The translations under genes were made by a program, and so were the position numbers. Under the pieces are notes generated by a model. It had not been told where the DNA came from and did no database searches. It worked only from the letters and a program-made list of their open reading frames with translations. A stretch of 49,551 nucleotides of DNA from Chloroflexi bacterium GWB2_54_36 (GTDB taxonomy: Bacteria; Chloroflexota; Anaerolineae; Anaerolineales; Anaerolineaceae): positions 1 to 49,551 of the forward strand of contig MGMG01000002.1 of NCBI GenBank assembly GCA_001796355.1, given 5' to 3'. Below, piece by piece: positions 41,528 to 49,494 of this stretch; the stretch's first letter is position 1; each line of letters opens with the position of its first letter.

Positions 41528-42154
41528 TCACAAGAGGTGATAGTCGACAAGATCGACTTCAGGTAGCCGCTTCAGGTCTGTGATGAGCTGGTGTTGGTGA
41601 CGACAGTCCACGGTCACCAGCACCCGGCGCATGGGATCGTGCCGGATGGTGGACAAGATATTGTTGAAGAGCATCCGATAAGCTGCATCCCAGTTCTGTC
41701 GGGCTGATGGACCACAAAGCCAAAGGGTCAATATGCAGATGGTGTGGCACAACGCACCGAAGGCGGTAGAATTGACTGCCTTTGGGCTGTCAGCTAGGCG
41801 CTGCATCCACCGCAATATTTTATTCAATAGCCGAACCAACAAAGCGCGGAAACCAAGGAATCGTCCCCCCTTGGGAACCAGGTTCACACCGGAATGTGAG
41901 GAGCACACCGGAACGATGACCGTGTTGATAAGCCGGGATAGAGGCACCAGAACTTCACGGTACACAAGCGGCAATCGGGCGATATCGCCCGATTGCCAAT
42001 CTTCGGTGCTGATTTCGGCGCACAGCAGGTCGGGTTGAAGAGATTTGACCAGAGAACGTAACGTATCCAGGTTATATTGGGCGGACTCCCAGTGCGTTTC
42101 ATCCAACATTCCCAACACTGCGACCCGGCTTTTTGCGACAGAGTATTCCATCAT
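41528..42154 (-). CDS. Unknown protein, distantly TraB/GumN-like
   Basis: 208 aa, family not secure. The N-terminal VAVLGMLDETHWESAQYNLD followed by SLQPDLLCAEISTEDW recalls the GxxH...PDxVxxEL start of TraB/PrgY proteins, and the end VLVTVDCRHQHQLITDLKRL matches the place of their terminal strand and GxxH motif, but the key histidines are not clearly aligned. One hydrophobic segment near 140-158 (ALCHTICILTLWLCG) may touch the membrane. TATACT lies six bases before the ATG at 42154, so the message could start at the ATG itself. A TTG start 11 codons upstream is less likely. Confidence 0.6.
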   Translation of the reverse strand: MMEYSVAKSRVAVLGMLDETHWESAQYNLDTLRSLVKSLQPDLLCAEISTEDWQSGDIARLPLVYREVLVPLSRLINTVIVPVCSSHSGVNLVPKGGRFLGFRALLVRLLNKILRWMQRLADSPKAVNSTAFGALCHTICILTLWLCGPSARQNWDAAYRMLFNNILSTIRHDPMRRVLVTVDCRHQHQLITDLKRLPEVDLVDYHLL

Positions 42155-42198
42155 GTTTTCAGTATAAGGGGGCAGCACCGTCCCCAATAAGCGTAGGA

Positions 42199-42230
42199 TT
42201 ACGGATTAAAACATCCGTAAAATTACGGAT
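42199..42230. promoter_or_regulatory. Triple alternating TTACGGAT boxes
   Basis: TTACGGAT (42199-42206), its reverse complement ATCCGTAA (42213-42220), and TTACGGAT again (42223-42230) with spacers of 6 and 2 bases. It sits between a NarL/LuxR-type regulator gene and the start of the gene at 41528-42154. Closely spaced inverted boxes fit a dimeric or cooperative regulator. Binding by the adjacent regulator is inference. Confidence 0.6.
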
Positions 42231-42239
42231 TTGGCTCAT

Positions 42240-43022
42240 TTACTTCTGATCGAGAGAAGGCGGAAACCAACCTGCGCGCAGGGCAACGACAGCAGCTTCT
42301 GTACGCGTATGAACGTTTAGCTTTGCATAGAGATGATTAAGATGGGATTGAATCGTACGCACGCTGAGAAAGAGCGCCTGAGCGATCTCTTGGTCGCTCA
42401 TTCCTTGCACGAGAAAAGCCAGAACTTCCTGTTCACGTGGAGATAGCTCGTTGAAACTGGGAAGAGAATGATCGACATCTGCATTAGCGAGATAATCAAG
42501 GAAACCTCTTGCGATGGTTCGGTGCAGGGTTAATTCGCCTCGACTTACTGCATAGACCATTCTTCTCAGATCACCAGGGTCCGCATTCAACGGCAGGTAG
42601 CCGTTAGCGCCGGCGGTGAGTATGGACTGGACTTGTGGCGGATTTAGATCCCGTGAGATTACCATCAGCGGTACTCTTGGCTTTATCGACTTAAGGCATT
42701 GCACCAAGGCAACACAGTCACTACCGCCCCATTCATCGAAAATAGTGACGACATCCAATTCATTATGACGCAGCGTTTCGGCTGCTTCTAGCATATTCAT
42801 AACCAGCTCGGAGACGCGCAAATCTTCGTCCCGTTCGATCAGCAGCCGGAGGCCCTCGCCCACCAATGCCAATGGAGAAACGATCAGGATGCGAATTACT
42901 CTAGGGGACAATCTGTCATCTGGAGATATCAAACACCCTCCAATCAAAAAAGATCCCAGTGCAACCCTGATCGTATTATAGAGAATCGCGTGTTCGTGCG
43001 AAAGTGCCAATTCACCAATCAT
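42240..43022 (-). CDS. NarL/LuxR-type response regulator
   Basis: DNA-binding regulator of up to 260 aa. A receiver-like domain (about 42-155: IRILIVSPLALVGEGLRLLI, VVTIFDEWGG, VPLMVISRDLN, AGANGYLPLNA) is followed by a LuxR-type HTH (LSPREQEVLAFLVQGMSDQE, IAQALFLSVRTIQSHLNHLY). The receiver is degenerate: the first acidic pair is replaced by SP, so phosphorylation is doubtful. No histidine kinase is nearby. The start is uncertain: the first ATG has no RBS, whereas a TTG about 30 codons in follows GGAGGG. Divergent from the MerR gene; downstream lie the TTACGGAT boxes. Confidence 0.82.
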   Translation of the reverse strand: MIGELALSHEHAILYNTIRVALGSFLIGGCLISPDDRLSPRVIRILIVSPLALVGEGLRLLIERDEDLRVSELVMNMLEAAETLRHNELDVVTIFDEWGGSDCVALVQCLKSIKPRVPLMVISRDLNPPQVQSILTAGANGYLPLNADPGDLRRMVYAVSRGELTLHRTIARGFLDYLANADVDHSLPSFNELSPREQEVLAFLVQGMSDQEIAQALFLSVRTIQSHLNHLYAKLNVHTRTEAAVVALRAGWFPPSLDQK

Positions 43023-43063
43023 GATCAGGTATTTCTGCCTAACTCTTGTTCAAAAAATGAACC

Positions 43064-43092
43064 TTGACTTTAAGTTTATATTATAATAAAAT
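43064..43092 (+). promoter_or_regulatory. merR-type gene promoter
   Basis: TTGACT (43064-43069), 17-bp spacer, TAAAAT (43087-43092). AGTTTA (43073-43078) and TAAACT (43098-43103) are exact inverted copies around the -10 and may be the site of autoregulation. Spacer is not the 19 bp of classic MerR-activated promoters. Confidence 0.7.
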
Positions 43093-43134
43093 AAATCTAA
43101 ACTAGAACTTTATATTCAAACAAAAGGAACCAAG

Positions 43135-43833
43135 ATGGTACAAGGTCAGCTCTACACGATAGGCCAAATCGTAGAACAGTTGCAATCGGAATTCCCCGAC
43201 CTCTCCCCGAGCAGCCTGCGCTTTCTGGAAAAGGAAGGGCTGCTCGCTACTCAGCGTACACCCGGCGGCCACCGGCTGTATAGCGATGCGGACATCGCCC
43301 GCATTCGCTTGATCAAACGTTTCCAGTCCCAACGATACTACCCCCTGGAAATTATCCGCCATATGCTGGTCAAGCTGGAACAGGCCAAGGACGTTGAAGC
43401 AGAAATGGCTTTTCTCGAATCCCTTTATTCGCCTGTGACTTACGACCCAGGATTTGTGCCGCTCACGCGCGAACAGATTGCCGAACGCACGGGCCTTTCG
43501 AGCAGTGATATCACCCGGCTGGAAGAAATGGGGCTGCTCTTCCCAAGCAGTAATGGCAATGGACACCGCTATTACGATGAGGACGACCTGAAAGTGGCCG
43601 AAATGGTAGCGAATGAACTGCGGCTTGGTGCTCAATTGGCGGATTTTGCCCCCTATGCTCAAGCGATGAGGGCGCTGATGGAGGAGGAGTTTAAACTGTT
43701 CTACAAACTAGCAGGCGACAAGCTACCTTCCCCAGATCGGACGCGACAACTGAAGGATATGGCTGACCTGGTTCACACCCTGCTGCGGGCCAAACTTATT
43801 CGTAAACTGATGGCCCAAATTGAACGAAGATAG
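43135..43833 (+). CDS. MerR-family regulator with two HTH-like modules
   Basis: 232 aa. Residues about 5-78 form a MerR winged helix (YTIGQIVEQLQSE, LRFLEKEGLLATQRTPGGHR, LYSDADIARIRLI). A second MerR-like module follows at about 106-160 (LTREQIAERTGLSSSDITRL, EEMGLLFPSSNGNGHRYYDE), then a helical C-terminal part. Duplicated modules like this occur in MerR proteins of the Chloroflexota and Actinobacteria. No metal-type cysteines, so an organic effector or none is likely. AAAGGAACC precedes the ATG. The two SDR genes downstream are possible targets. Confidence 0.85.
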   Translation: MVQGQLYTIGQIVEQLQSEFPDLSPSSLRFLEKEGLLATQRTPGGHRLYSDADIARIRLIKRFQSQRYYPLEIIRHMLVKLEQAKDVEAEMAFLESLYSPVTYDPGFVPLTREQIAERTGLSSSDITRLEEMGLLFPSSNGNGHRYYDEDDLKVAEMVANELRLGAQLADFAPYAQAMRALMEEEFKLFYKLAGDKLPSPDRTRQLKDMADLVHTLLRAKLIRKLMAQIERR

Positions 43834-44034
43834 ATCTGAACAGCGGGTCCTATCGTGATGGTATTCATCATGCTGCTGCCTCCGTTGAAATACCTCTTGG
43901 CGTTTGACACCAGGTTAAAAAGGGTACCTCGTGAGTGAAACGGCTGGCAGCGTTTCAATTCCTGCTCGTTTTGTTTATGTTGGTCGTCGCAATTCGGAAA
44001 GGCGACTTGTTACTCGTTGAGGAGGTAAGGCACG

Positions 44035-45060
44035 ATGAAAGAAAACGTGATCTTGATCACAGGTGCATCTGGTTTCATAGGATCTCATCTGGCAAAGGAC
44101 CTGATAGAAAAAGGAAGGAAGATTCGATGCCTCGTTCGGAAATCAAGCACGAAAGCCTCCATTGACTTCTTGACCGGCCTCGGCGCGGAGCTTGTCTATG
44201 GTGATCTGACACATCGGGAGTCGCTGGATATAGCCCTGGCTGGGGTTGATACGGTTTTCCACCTGGGTGGTGGCGGAAGGGTTGGAATGACAGATGAACT
44301 CTGTTCTGCAATCAATGTCACCGGTACGAAAAACATCCTGGAAGCCAGCCTGGAGGTAGGGGGGATACAAACATTTGTCCATGTCAGCACCTGTGGCGTT
44401 ATGGGCAATATCAAGAATCCGCCCGCTGACGAGACCTATCCTTACAATCCTGAGCCGATGGCCTACGCCCGCGCCAAGGCAGAGGCCGAAATACTAGCTT
44501 TGTCCTACCAGCAGAAAATACCGGTGGTGGTAGTCCGTTTTCCCGGCGTCTATGGTCAGCCGCTCATCACGGGCGAATTGGACCGGGTGGAAGGGGTCAC
44601 GCCAATGTCCATGATCTTCACAACCATAAAACGTGGTCAGTGGGTGTATATCGGAGACGGGAAGGCGCTGACCCATTGGATCCACGTCGAAGATGTGGTG
44701 CGTGGGATTGAACTTGCTGCAGAACGAGGAAGGGCGGGGGAAACCTACATCCTGGCGGACGAGAGAGCCGTTCCGATGATAGAACTGGTAGAAACGATTG
44801 CCCGATTGCTTGAGGTGAACCCACCCAAGCGTTACCTTCCTGTCCCGGTGGCTTACCTTCTGGCTTTATTTCTGGAAACTATTGCGCGGTTAACAGGGGG
44901 TACACCTCGCCTGAGCCGAGAACTGGTGCTCGGCTTTATTGCCAATCGTGCTTTTAATACCAACAAGGCCAAACGCGAGTTGGAGTATACGCCGACCGTA
45001 AAACTTGCAGATGGGTTGAAAGAGACTTTGAGATGGTATGAAGCGAAAGGGTATGTATAG
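44035..45060 (+). CDS. NAD(P)-dependent extended SDR epimerase/dehydratase
   Basis: 341-aa extended short-chain dehydrogenase. The dinucleotide motif ITGASGFIGSH lies at 8-18 and the catalytic Y-x3-K in MAYARAKAEAE near 141-151. The C-terminal part (GDGKALTHWIHVEDVVRGI, TYILADERAVPMIELVETIA) is that of dihydroflavonol reductase, 3-beta-hydroxysteroid dehydrogenase and hopanoid-associated sugar epimerase-like proteins. A hydrophobic stretch near 268-283 (LPVPVAYLLALFLETI) may contact membrane. GAGGAGG lies seven bases before the ATG. Three bases separate it from the next SDR gene, so both form an operon. Substrate not predictable; lipid or isoprenoid possible. Confidence 0.82.
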   Translation: MKENVILITGASGFIGSHLAKDLIEKGRKIRCLVRKSSTKASIDFLTGLGAELVYGDLTHRESLDIALAGVDTVFHLGGGGRVGMTDELCSAINVTGTKNILEASLEVGGIQTFVHVSTCGVMGNIKNPPADETYPYNPEPMAYARAKAEAEILALSYQQKIPVVVVRFPGVYGQPLITGELDRVEGVTPMSMIFTTIKRGQWVYIGDGKALTHWIHVEDVVRGIELAAERGRAGETYILADERAVPMIELVETIARLLEVNPPKRYLPVPVAYLLALFLETIARLTGGTPRLSRELVLGFIANRAFNTNKAKRELEYTPTVKLADGLKETLRWYEAKGYV

Positions 45061-45063
45061 TCG

Positions 45064-45942
45064 ATGACAACTCCCGATATTCTTATGAATGGTAAGGTTT
45101 GCATGGTCACGGGCGCTACCTCAGGCATGGGTGAAATGACAGCCCGGAGGCTGGCAGAATTGGGCGCAACGGTGATCCTTGTAGGCCGCAGCCGGGAACG
45201 CGGGGATGAAACACTTCGACGCATTGTGGCCGCGACTGGTAACACCTCGGTTGAATTGATGCTGGCTGATCTGTCTTCGCAGGCACAAATCCGCCAACTG
45301 GCGCAGCGGTTCAAGAGCCGCTATCAACAACTTCACGTGCTGGTGAATAACGCTGGAGCCTGGATTACTACCCGCCAGGAGTGCATCGATGGCATCGAGA
45401 TGACCTTCGCCCTTAACCACCTGGGTTACTTCTTGTTGACAAATTTACTGCTCGATACACTCAAAGCCAGCGCCCCGGCCAGAATTATCAATGTCGCGTC
45501 CTATGGTCATGCCAGTGGGAGGATCGATTTTGATGACCTGCAGGGCCGGCGGGAGTACAACGGGATGCAAGCCTACCGGCAGTCCAAGCTTGCCAACGTG
45601 CTGTTCACATACGAACTGGCGCGACGACTGGCAGGGACGGGCGTCACGGTGAACGCTGTCAATCCCGGCCTCGTGGCCACCCGATTTGGCCTCAATAATT
45701 TTGGCGTTATTCCCGCTCGGATTGTCAACCTGTTGATACGGGTGTATGGTCTGGTTGGGGCCAACGCAGAACAGGGCGCTCAGACGAGCATTTATTTGGC
45801 GACCTCGCCAAACGTGGAAGGTATTACCGGGAAATATTTCGAGAAGCAAACCGCTGTTCCATCATCAGAAGAGAGTTATGATCCAGCCACTGCCAGCCGA
45901 TTATGGCAGGTGAGTGAGGCCATGACCGGGCTCTCTGCTTGA
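45064..45942 (+). CDS. Short-chain dehydrogenase, retinol-dehydrogenase-like
   Basis: 292-aa classical SDR. Motifs: cofactor loop TGATSGMG at 17-24, arginine after strand 2 (VGRSRERG, NADP-type), NNAG at about 95-98, and the catalytic S...YxxxK (INVASYGHASG, AYRQSKLANV). The long YRQSKLANVLFTYELARRLA helix and the GLVATRFG motif are those of retinol dehydrogenase/protochlorophyllide reductase-like SDRs. Operon partner of the extended SDR. The weak GGTGAG/CTCACC inverted repeat at 45952-45975 behind it could be a terminator, but no T run follows. Confidence 0.82.
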   Translation: MTTPDILMNGKVCMVTGATSGMGEMTARRLAELGATVILVGRSRERGDETLRRIVAATGNTSVELMLADLSSQAQIRQLAQRFKSRYQQLHVLVNNAGAWITTRQECIDGIEMTFALNHLGYFLLTNLLLDTLKASAPARIINVASYGHASGRIDFDDLQGRREYNGMQAYRQSKLANVLFTYELARRLAGTGVTVNAVNPGLVATRFGLNNFGVIPARIVNLLIRVYGLVGANAEQGAQTSIYLATSPNVEGITGKYFEKQTAVPSSEESYDPATASRLWQVSEAMTGLSA

Positions 45943-46016
45943 TTGAACGGAGGTGAGCAGGCTAAACTACTCACCGGTCATATTCATCGCCACCTGTTCG
46001 AACCGCATTAACCAGG

Positions 46017-46874
46017 TTAAACCACGCCCTCAAATAAATCCGTTTCCCGCAGGCGGCCGTTGACCGGGGGATAGGCGCGCATAAAAGTCTCCTGCCTGCT
46101 AATCATCCGGTAGATCATCCCTACCGGCCCGGATGAAGGCGGACCGCTGGATAGCTGGCTTTGGTGGTGGGCTGCGGCGCGTTGCTTCCGTTCCATCGCC
46201 TCGCTACCAATCCTGATGCGCGCGTGAATGGGATATTCCACTTCGACCAAACTGGCCAAATCGATATCCCGGTTGCGGCCAAAGCGATGCGGGTCCTGCC
46301 CAAAAAGGGGCAACGCCTTCACTGCCAGCTTGAGCAAGCCTTTAGGAAAGACCGAGTAATACAGTTTCTGCGGCTGGAAGGCCGGCCCCAGTTCGGGCAA
46401 CCAGGCCGGGTCGCCGGCAGCCTGGAAAGCGCGTACGGTGGCGTTGTGGATGGCGACGTGGTCGGGATGACGGTAACCGCCGATCGGGTCGAAGGTGACC
46501 ACCACCTGCGGCCTTTGCTCCCGGATTACTTTAACCGCGCGCGCGGTCACTTCTTCGATGGGCGCTGCAGCCAAAGCCTGCGGATGGTGGTTCTCGGGTT
46601 GTCCGGGCATGCCGGAGTCGCGGTAACCCAGATGGATTACATCGGCAAGCTGCAATACTTCGGCTGCCTTGACCAGTTCGGCCCAACGCAGGTCCCCAAT
46701 AGTGGCAAAGGAGCCGAGATATTCAGGGTCGATGGAGCCGACCTCACCTCGCGTGGCGCAGGCGTACACAACACTGACCCCCTGAGCTGCGTACTTCGCC
46801 AGCGTACCGCCCACCCCAAACGACTCGTCGTCGGGGTGAGCGCCAAAGAAAATTAGTTTTTGCTGTTGTTCCAT
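46017..46874 (-). CDS. LmbE/PIG-L-family deacetylase (MshB/Mca-like)
   Basis: 285-aa zinc-dependent N-deacetylase. AHPDDES at 12-18 with GVGGTLAKYA, the early CATRGEVGSID loop, and the second metal motif GGYRHPDHVAIHNA near 131-144 are intact. This layout with ATRGE and HPDH is closest to MshB/Mca-type deacetylases of mycothiol metabolism and antibiotic biosynthesis, although no mycothiol gene is in view. Larger than and only distantly like the PIG-L protein at 13170-13823. It follows the ArsA-type operon after 57 bases on the same strand and may be part of it. Confidence 0.84.
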   Translation of the reverse strand: MEQQQKLIFFGAHPDDESFGVGGTLAKYAAQGVSVVYACATRGEVGSIDPEYLGSFATIGDLRWAELVKAAEVLQLADVIHLGYRDSGMPGQPENHHPQALAAAPIEEVTARAVKVIREQRPQVVVTFDPIGGYRHPDHVAIHNATVRAFQAAGDPAWLPELGPAFQPQKLYYSVFPKGLLKLAVKALPLFGQDPHRFGRNRDIDLASLVEVEYPIHARIRIGSEAMERKQRAAAHHQSQLSSGPPSSGPVGMIYRMISRQETFMRAYPPVNGRLRETDLFEGVV

Positions 46875-46931
46875 GTGTGTCTCTACCCTATTTGCCAGGG
46901 GGCGATCACCTGTCTACCTACGCAAGATCCA

Positions 46932-47594
46932 TCACTTTCTTGCCACCAAAACCTCAGAAGAGATGATGTTTTTAACGAATTCGCGCTGAACCTCCCGAAA
47001 GCCGGCTGCCTTTGTGGGCCCATCCATGAGCACCGGGCGGCATCCGCCGTAGAGATAAGGCACCAATCTGACTGGAGTGGCCTGGTAGAGTCTCTCCCAC
47101 AGGGTAATCCCATGCTCTTTACTCATGTTCACCATGACCAGCCGGCCATTTTTCTTCAACACCCGTCGGAACTCGCCCAGGACGGTCGGCATGTCGGCCA
47201 ACGGAATCAGGTCTAGCATGTAGCTGTTGAAAAGAACGTCGAAAGCATTATCGTCAAAGGGTAGCGAACGAGCGTCCCCCAGGCGCAGATCCACGTTGGT
47301 AAAGCCTGCTTTGGCCACGGTACGCCTGGCTTTCTCCAGCATCCCGGGTGTCAGGTCCACCCCATGGACCACGTTGACCTTGTCCACGCGTTTTAACATT
47401 TCGAGCAGCGCTGCTCCCGTGCCAACGGCCACCTCGAGAATCCTGTCATGTGGCTGGATGGCTGCCAACTCGATGCCTCGCAGCCTGGGTTTTCTCTCCA
47501 TGGGAACGACGATGGAACCATAGAAGAGGCTCCACAGATTGTATGCGCTTTGGATGGCGCTGACCCTGACCGGAGCATCGATCATTTGCGTCAT
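46932..47594 (-). CDS. Class I SAM-dependent methyltransferase in ArsA operon
   Basis: 220 aa. A UbiE-like core: RILEVAVGTGAALLEML is motif I (about 53-69), then VVHGVDLTPGMLEKARRTV, FNSYMLDLIPLADMPTVL and EFRRVLKKNGRLVMVNMS. It starts with an ATGA overlap of the ArsA stop, so the two are translationally coupled. It is not an ArsM-type arsenite methyltransferase: only one cysteine is present and the ArsM cysteine pattern is missing. Target could be a lipid, quinone or small molecule. The frame is open 67 codons upstream across arsA; that start is rejected because of the overlap and poor sequence. Confidence 0.8.
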   Translation of the reverse strand: MTQMIDAPVRVSAIQSAYNLWSLFYGSIVVPMERKPRLRGIELAAIQPHDRILEVAVGTGAALLEMLKRVDKVNVVHGVDLTPGMLEKARRTVAKAGFTNVDLRLGDARSLPFDDNAFDVLFNSYMLDLIPLADMPTVLGEFRRVLKKNGRLVMVNMSKEHGITLWERLYQATPVRLVPYLYGGCRPVLMDGPTKAAGFREVQREFVKNIISSEVLVARK

Positions 47595-48526
47595 ATCCTG
47601 CCTCTCTCCGTACCGTAAAGTATCTCGCCAATCATTCGCAGTGTGCCAAGGTCCGACACATCCCGATCCAGCAAAGGCAAACGTGACATAACCAGGTTGC
47701 CGAAGCGCGCGTCGATCTCTCCCATGTATCGAGCCTGCAAGCTGGCTCTTGCCGCCAGGAAACGGTTGCCTTCGATAACCTCGGGCAGGATACACTGGTT
47801 GATTACCAATGCCTGCACCGGAATGCCCAGCCGGTCGAGGCCCTGGATGGCGCTGTATGTTTCTTCGATAGGCAGCCGTTCCGGTAATAGCACCAGGTTG
47901 AAGACTGTAGATGAACGATCCTGCATGACATTTAGGGCGTTCTCATAGCGTCGCTTATCCCGTTCCAGTTCCTCAAACGAATTTTCGTCCATGTTCATCA
48001 GCTCGGCCAGCTTCTTGCCCTCCTGGATCTGCTTTTGCAGAAAACTGGCCCAGTCGAAGGGCATGGCTAATTCCCGCAGGGTTTTGCCGGTGGGAGCTGT
48101 GTCGAAGACGATCACGTCACTATCGGGCTCCTCCAGAAATGTGACGAATTGGTCGAAAGTTGCCATTTCCTCGGCACAGGGGGTACTGATGACATCCCCG
48201 CCAAAGGTCCCCGTCATCTGGCCCATTACGCTATTCAGGCGGTTTTGGAAAACGCCTTTGGCATCGTTAGGGTTGATATTGAGCCCGCACAGGTTGGGCA
48301 CATGGCGGATGGGAATGCGAGCTTCTCCGCCGATTTCCTGGCCAAACATGGCCGACAGGCTCACCGTGGGATCAGTTGAGACGATGGTGGTTTTATAGTG
48401 GTGGTCGGCAAACCACACGGCTGTAGCGGTGGCAAGTGTGGTCTTACCCACACCCCCTTTTCCGCCGAAGAACAGGTACTTCGTATTCCCGTTGGGGGTA
48501 ATAAGTTGCTTATGATCTTGATTCAT
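47591..48526 (-). CDS. ArsA/GET3-family ATPase
   Basis: 311-aa single-domain P-loop ATPase, so likely a homodimer. P-loop GGKGGVGKTT at 21-30, switch I STDPTVSLSAMFG at 50-62 (TDP in place of TDPA), switch II and the family signature DTAPTGKTLR at 142-151. C117 in STPCAEEMATFDQF matches the metalloid-binding cysteine region of ArsA (SGACTTEIAAFDEF), which GET3 proteins lack; C80 and one in NQCILPE are further candidates. Overlaps the ArsD-like gene by four bases (ATGA). With ArsD-like and MarR genes this suggests metalloid or thiol-active substrate handling. No ArsB/Acr3 pump gene is seen. Confidence 0.85.
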   Translation of the reverse strand: MNQDHKQLITPNGNTKYLFFGGKGGVGKTTLATATAVWFADHHYKTTIVSTDPTVSLSAMFGQEIGGEARIPIRHVPNLCGLNINPNDAKGVFQNRLNSVMGQMTGTFGGDVISTPCAEEMATFDQFVTFLEEPDSDVIVFDTAPTGKTLRELAMPFDWASFLQKQIQEGKKLAELMNMDENSFEELERDKRRYENALNVMQDRSSTVFNLVLLPERLPIEETYSAIQGLDRLGIPVQALVINQCILPEVIEGNRFLAARASLQARYMGEIDARFGNLVMSRLPLLDRDVSDLGTLRMIGEILYGTERGRI

Positions 48527-48897
48527 TTTTGTTCCTTCTCCTCGATTATTTGAGCTTCCACAATCGGAAGCAGTGCAGTTTTAATGGCTTCGATATTGGC
48601 AGGAATGCCAGTTGATGCAACGTTCCCATTAACCAGGACCGCAGGCAAGGGCATTTGGCCGCTGTTGGCGCTCTGAAACCATTGAGCTATCAGGCTGCGC
48701 GGTACAGCGCCATACATCGCAGAAGACGCAGGTATCTCCCTGACCTGGACATCTGTACCTGTTTCAGCAATCGCTTGCTTCACAGCCTGGCGGGCTTGTT
48801 CGTCGAGCGGGGCAAATCCGGGGATACAGCAGCTACCCGTAATGATCATCACAACCGAATGAGCCTTGGGGTCTTTCCGAAATAGGTTGAATGGCAT
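48523..48897 (-). CDS. ArsD-like thioredoxin-fold protein with vicinal cysteines
   Basis: 124 aa. ITGSCCIPGFAPLDEQA (about 19-35) has a CC pair in the place of the CC of ArsD (FDPAMCC), and the later MPLPAVLVNGNVASTGIPAN matches the ArsD PLLLLDGE...GRYPKR strand-turn. ArsD is a metallochaperone that gives As(III) or Sb(III) to ArsA. The third ArsD cysteine is absent, so only the vicinal pair could bind. AGGAGATGATTTT precedes the ATG. A copy of the operator-like motif lies 23 bases upstream. The link to ArsA comes from the four-base overlap; metal specificity is not known. Confidence 0.72.
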   Translation of the reverse strand: MPFNLFRKDPKAHSVVMIITGSCCIPGFAPLDEQARQAVKQAIAETGTDVQVREIPASSAMYGAVPRSLIAQWFQSANSGQMPLPAVLVNGNVASTGIPANIEAIKTALLPIVEAQIIEEKEQK

Positions 48898-48919
48898 AAA
48901 ATCATCTCCTTTTATTTGT

Positions 48920-48936
48920 TATTAGCATTATTTGTA
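48920..48936. promoter_or_regulatory. Operator-like motif ahead of arsD-like gene
   Basis: TATTAGCATTATTTGTA differs by one base from TATTAGCAATATTTGTA at 49478-49494 and lies 23 bases before the arsD-like ATG, versus 27 bases before marR ATG. It overlaps a possible promoter (TTGCCT, 18 bp, AATAAT on the minus strand). Probably a MarR operator. Confidence 0.6.
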
Positions 48937-48986
48937 AATACGAAATTATCAGGCAAAAAAAGAGTCGAGTATTCGATAGGCCGGCT

Positions 48987-49451
48987 TTATTCAGGGCAAC
49001 AACCTCCAAGAGCTTTCGCAAGCGAGGTGGTCAACCGTTCCAGCGCGTGCAGGATAACCGGTCGTTCGTCTTCTTGAATCCCTTCCATGACCTGGGCAAA
49101 GAAATCGTGTAATTCCGTGTCGAGAGTCTGCCAGAGTTCTCTACCTTGAGCCGTGAGCTGGACCCTGACCACCCGTCGGTCCGCGATGTCCTCCCGGCGA
49201 TGTACCAATTCCTTCTTAACCAACTGATCAACGATCCGGGTGGTCGTGCTGTTGGCCAGACCCATTGCCTCGCTCAATTCGTTCATGTTCAAGCTCCCTT
49301 CTTGAGGTAGAGAAAGAAGGGTATAACCCTGTGAGGCGCTCACTCCACGTTCGACCAGGCATACCCGGTCACAGGACTGATAAAGCCTGACCAGTTGGTA
49401 AATTTGGCGTTGCACTTTGGTTCCGAGGATATTGGTTTCAGCCAGATTCAT
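48987..49451 (-). CDS. MarR-family regulator with cysteine pairs
   Basis: 154-aa winged-helix repressor. MarR fold: N-terminal helix, HTH with MNELSEAMGLANSTTTRIVD (about 74-93), wing HRREDIADRRVVRVQLTAQG, and C-terminal dimer helix. Unusual are SCDRVC near residues 27-32 and the CC in the terminal GGCCPE, which could sense thiol-binding metals, metalloids or electrophiles. The ATG at 49451 has GGATTACCC before it; the open frame 17 codons upstream is AT-rich leader. The consensus promoter and the palindrome behind its -10 point to autorepression. First gene of the cluster that continues with the ArsD-like gene. Confidence 0.83.
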   Translation of the reverse strand: MNLAETNILGTKVQRQIYQLVRLYQSCDRVCLVERGVSASQGYTLLSLPQEGSLNMNELSEAMGLANSTTTRIVDQLVKKELVHRREDIADRRVVRVQLTAQGRELWQTLDTELHDFFAQVMEGIQEDERPVILHALERLTTSLAKALGGCCPE

Positions 49452-49473
49452 GGGTAATCCAATGTTATATTTA

Positions 49474-49494
49474 TTACTATTAGCAATATTTGTA
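49474..49494. promoter_or_regulatory. marR operator-like palindrome
   Basis: ATTACTATTAGCAAT (49474-49488 region) is a 15-bp near palindrome with 12 matching positions of 15 against its reverse complement, directly downstream of the marR -10. The overlapping TATTAGCAATATTTGTA recurs at 48920-48936. Confidence 0.62.

Noticed and set aside
42240-43022. Full two-component system
   Set aside because: No histidine kinase gene is nearby and the receiver lacks the usual acidic pair.
43935-44165. 76-codon frame with hydrophobic start (MKRLAAFQFLLVLFMLVV) before the extended SDR gene
   Set aside because: It overlaps the SDR gene by 130 bases in another frame, has no convincing RBS and its second half is the SDR gene read out of frame.
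46932-47594. Methyltransferase as ArsM arsenite methyltransferase
   Set aside because: ArsM needs three or four conserved cysteines; only one cysteine is present in a non-matching place.
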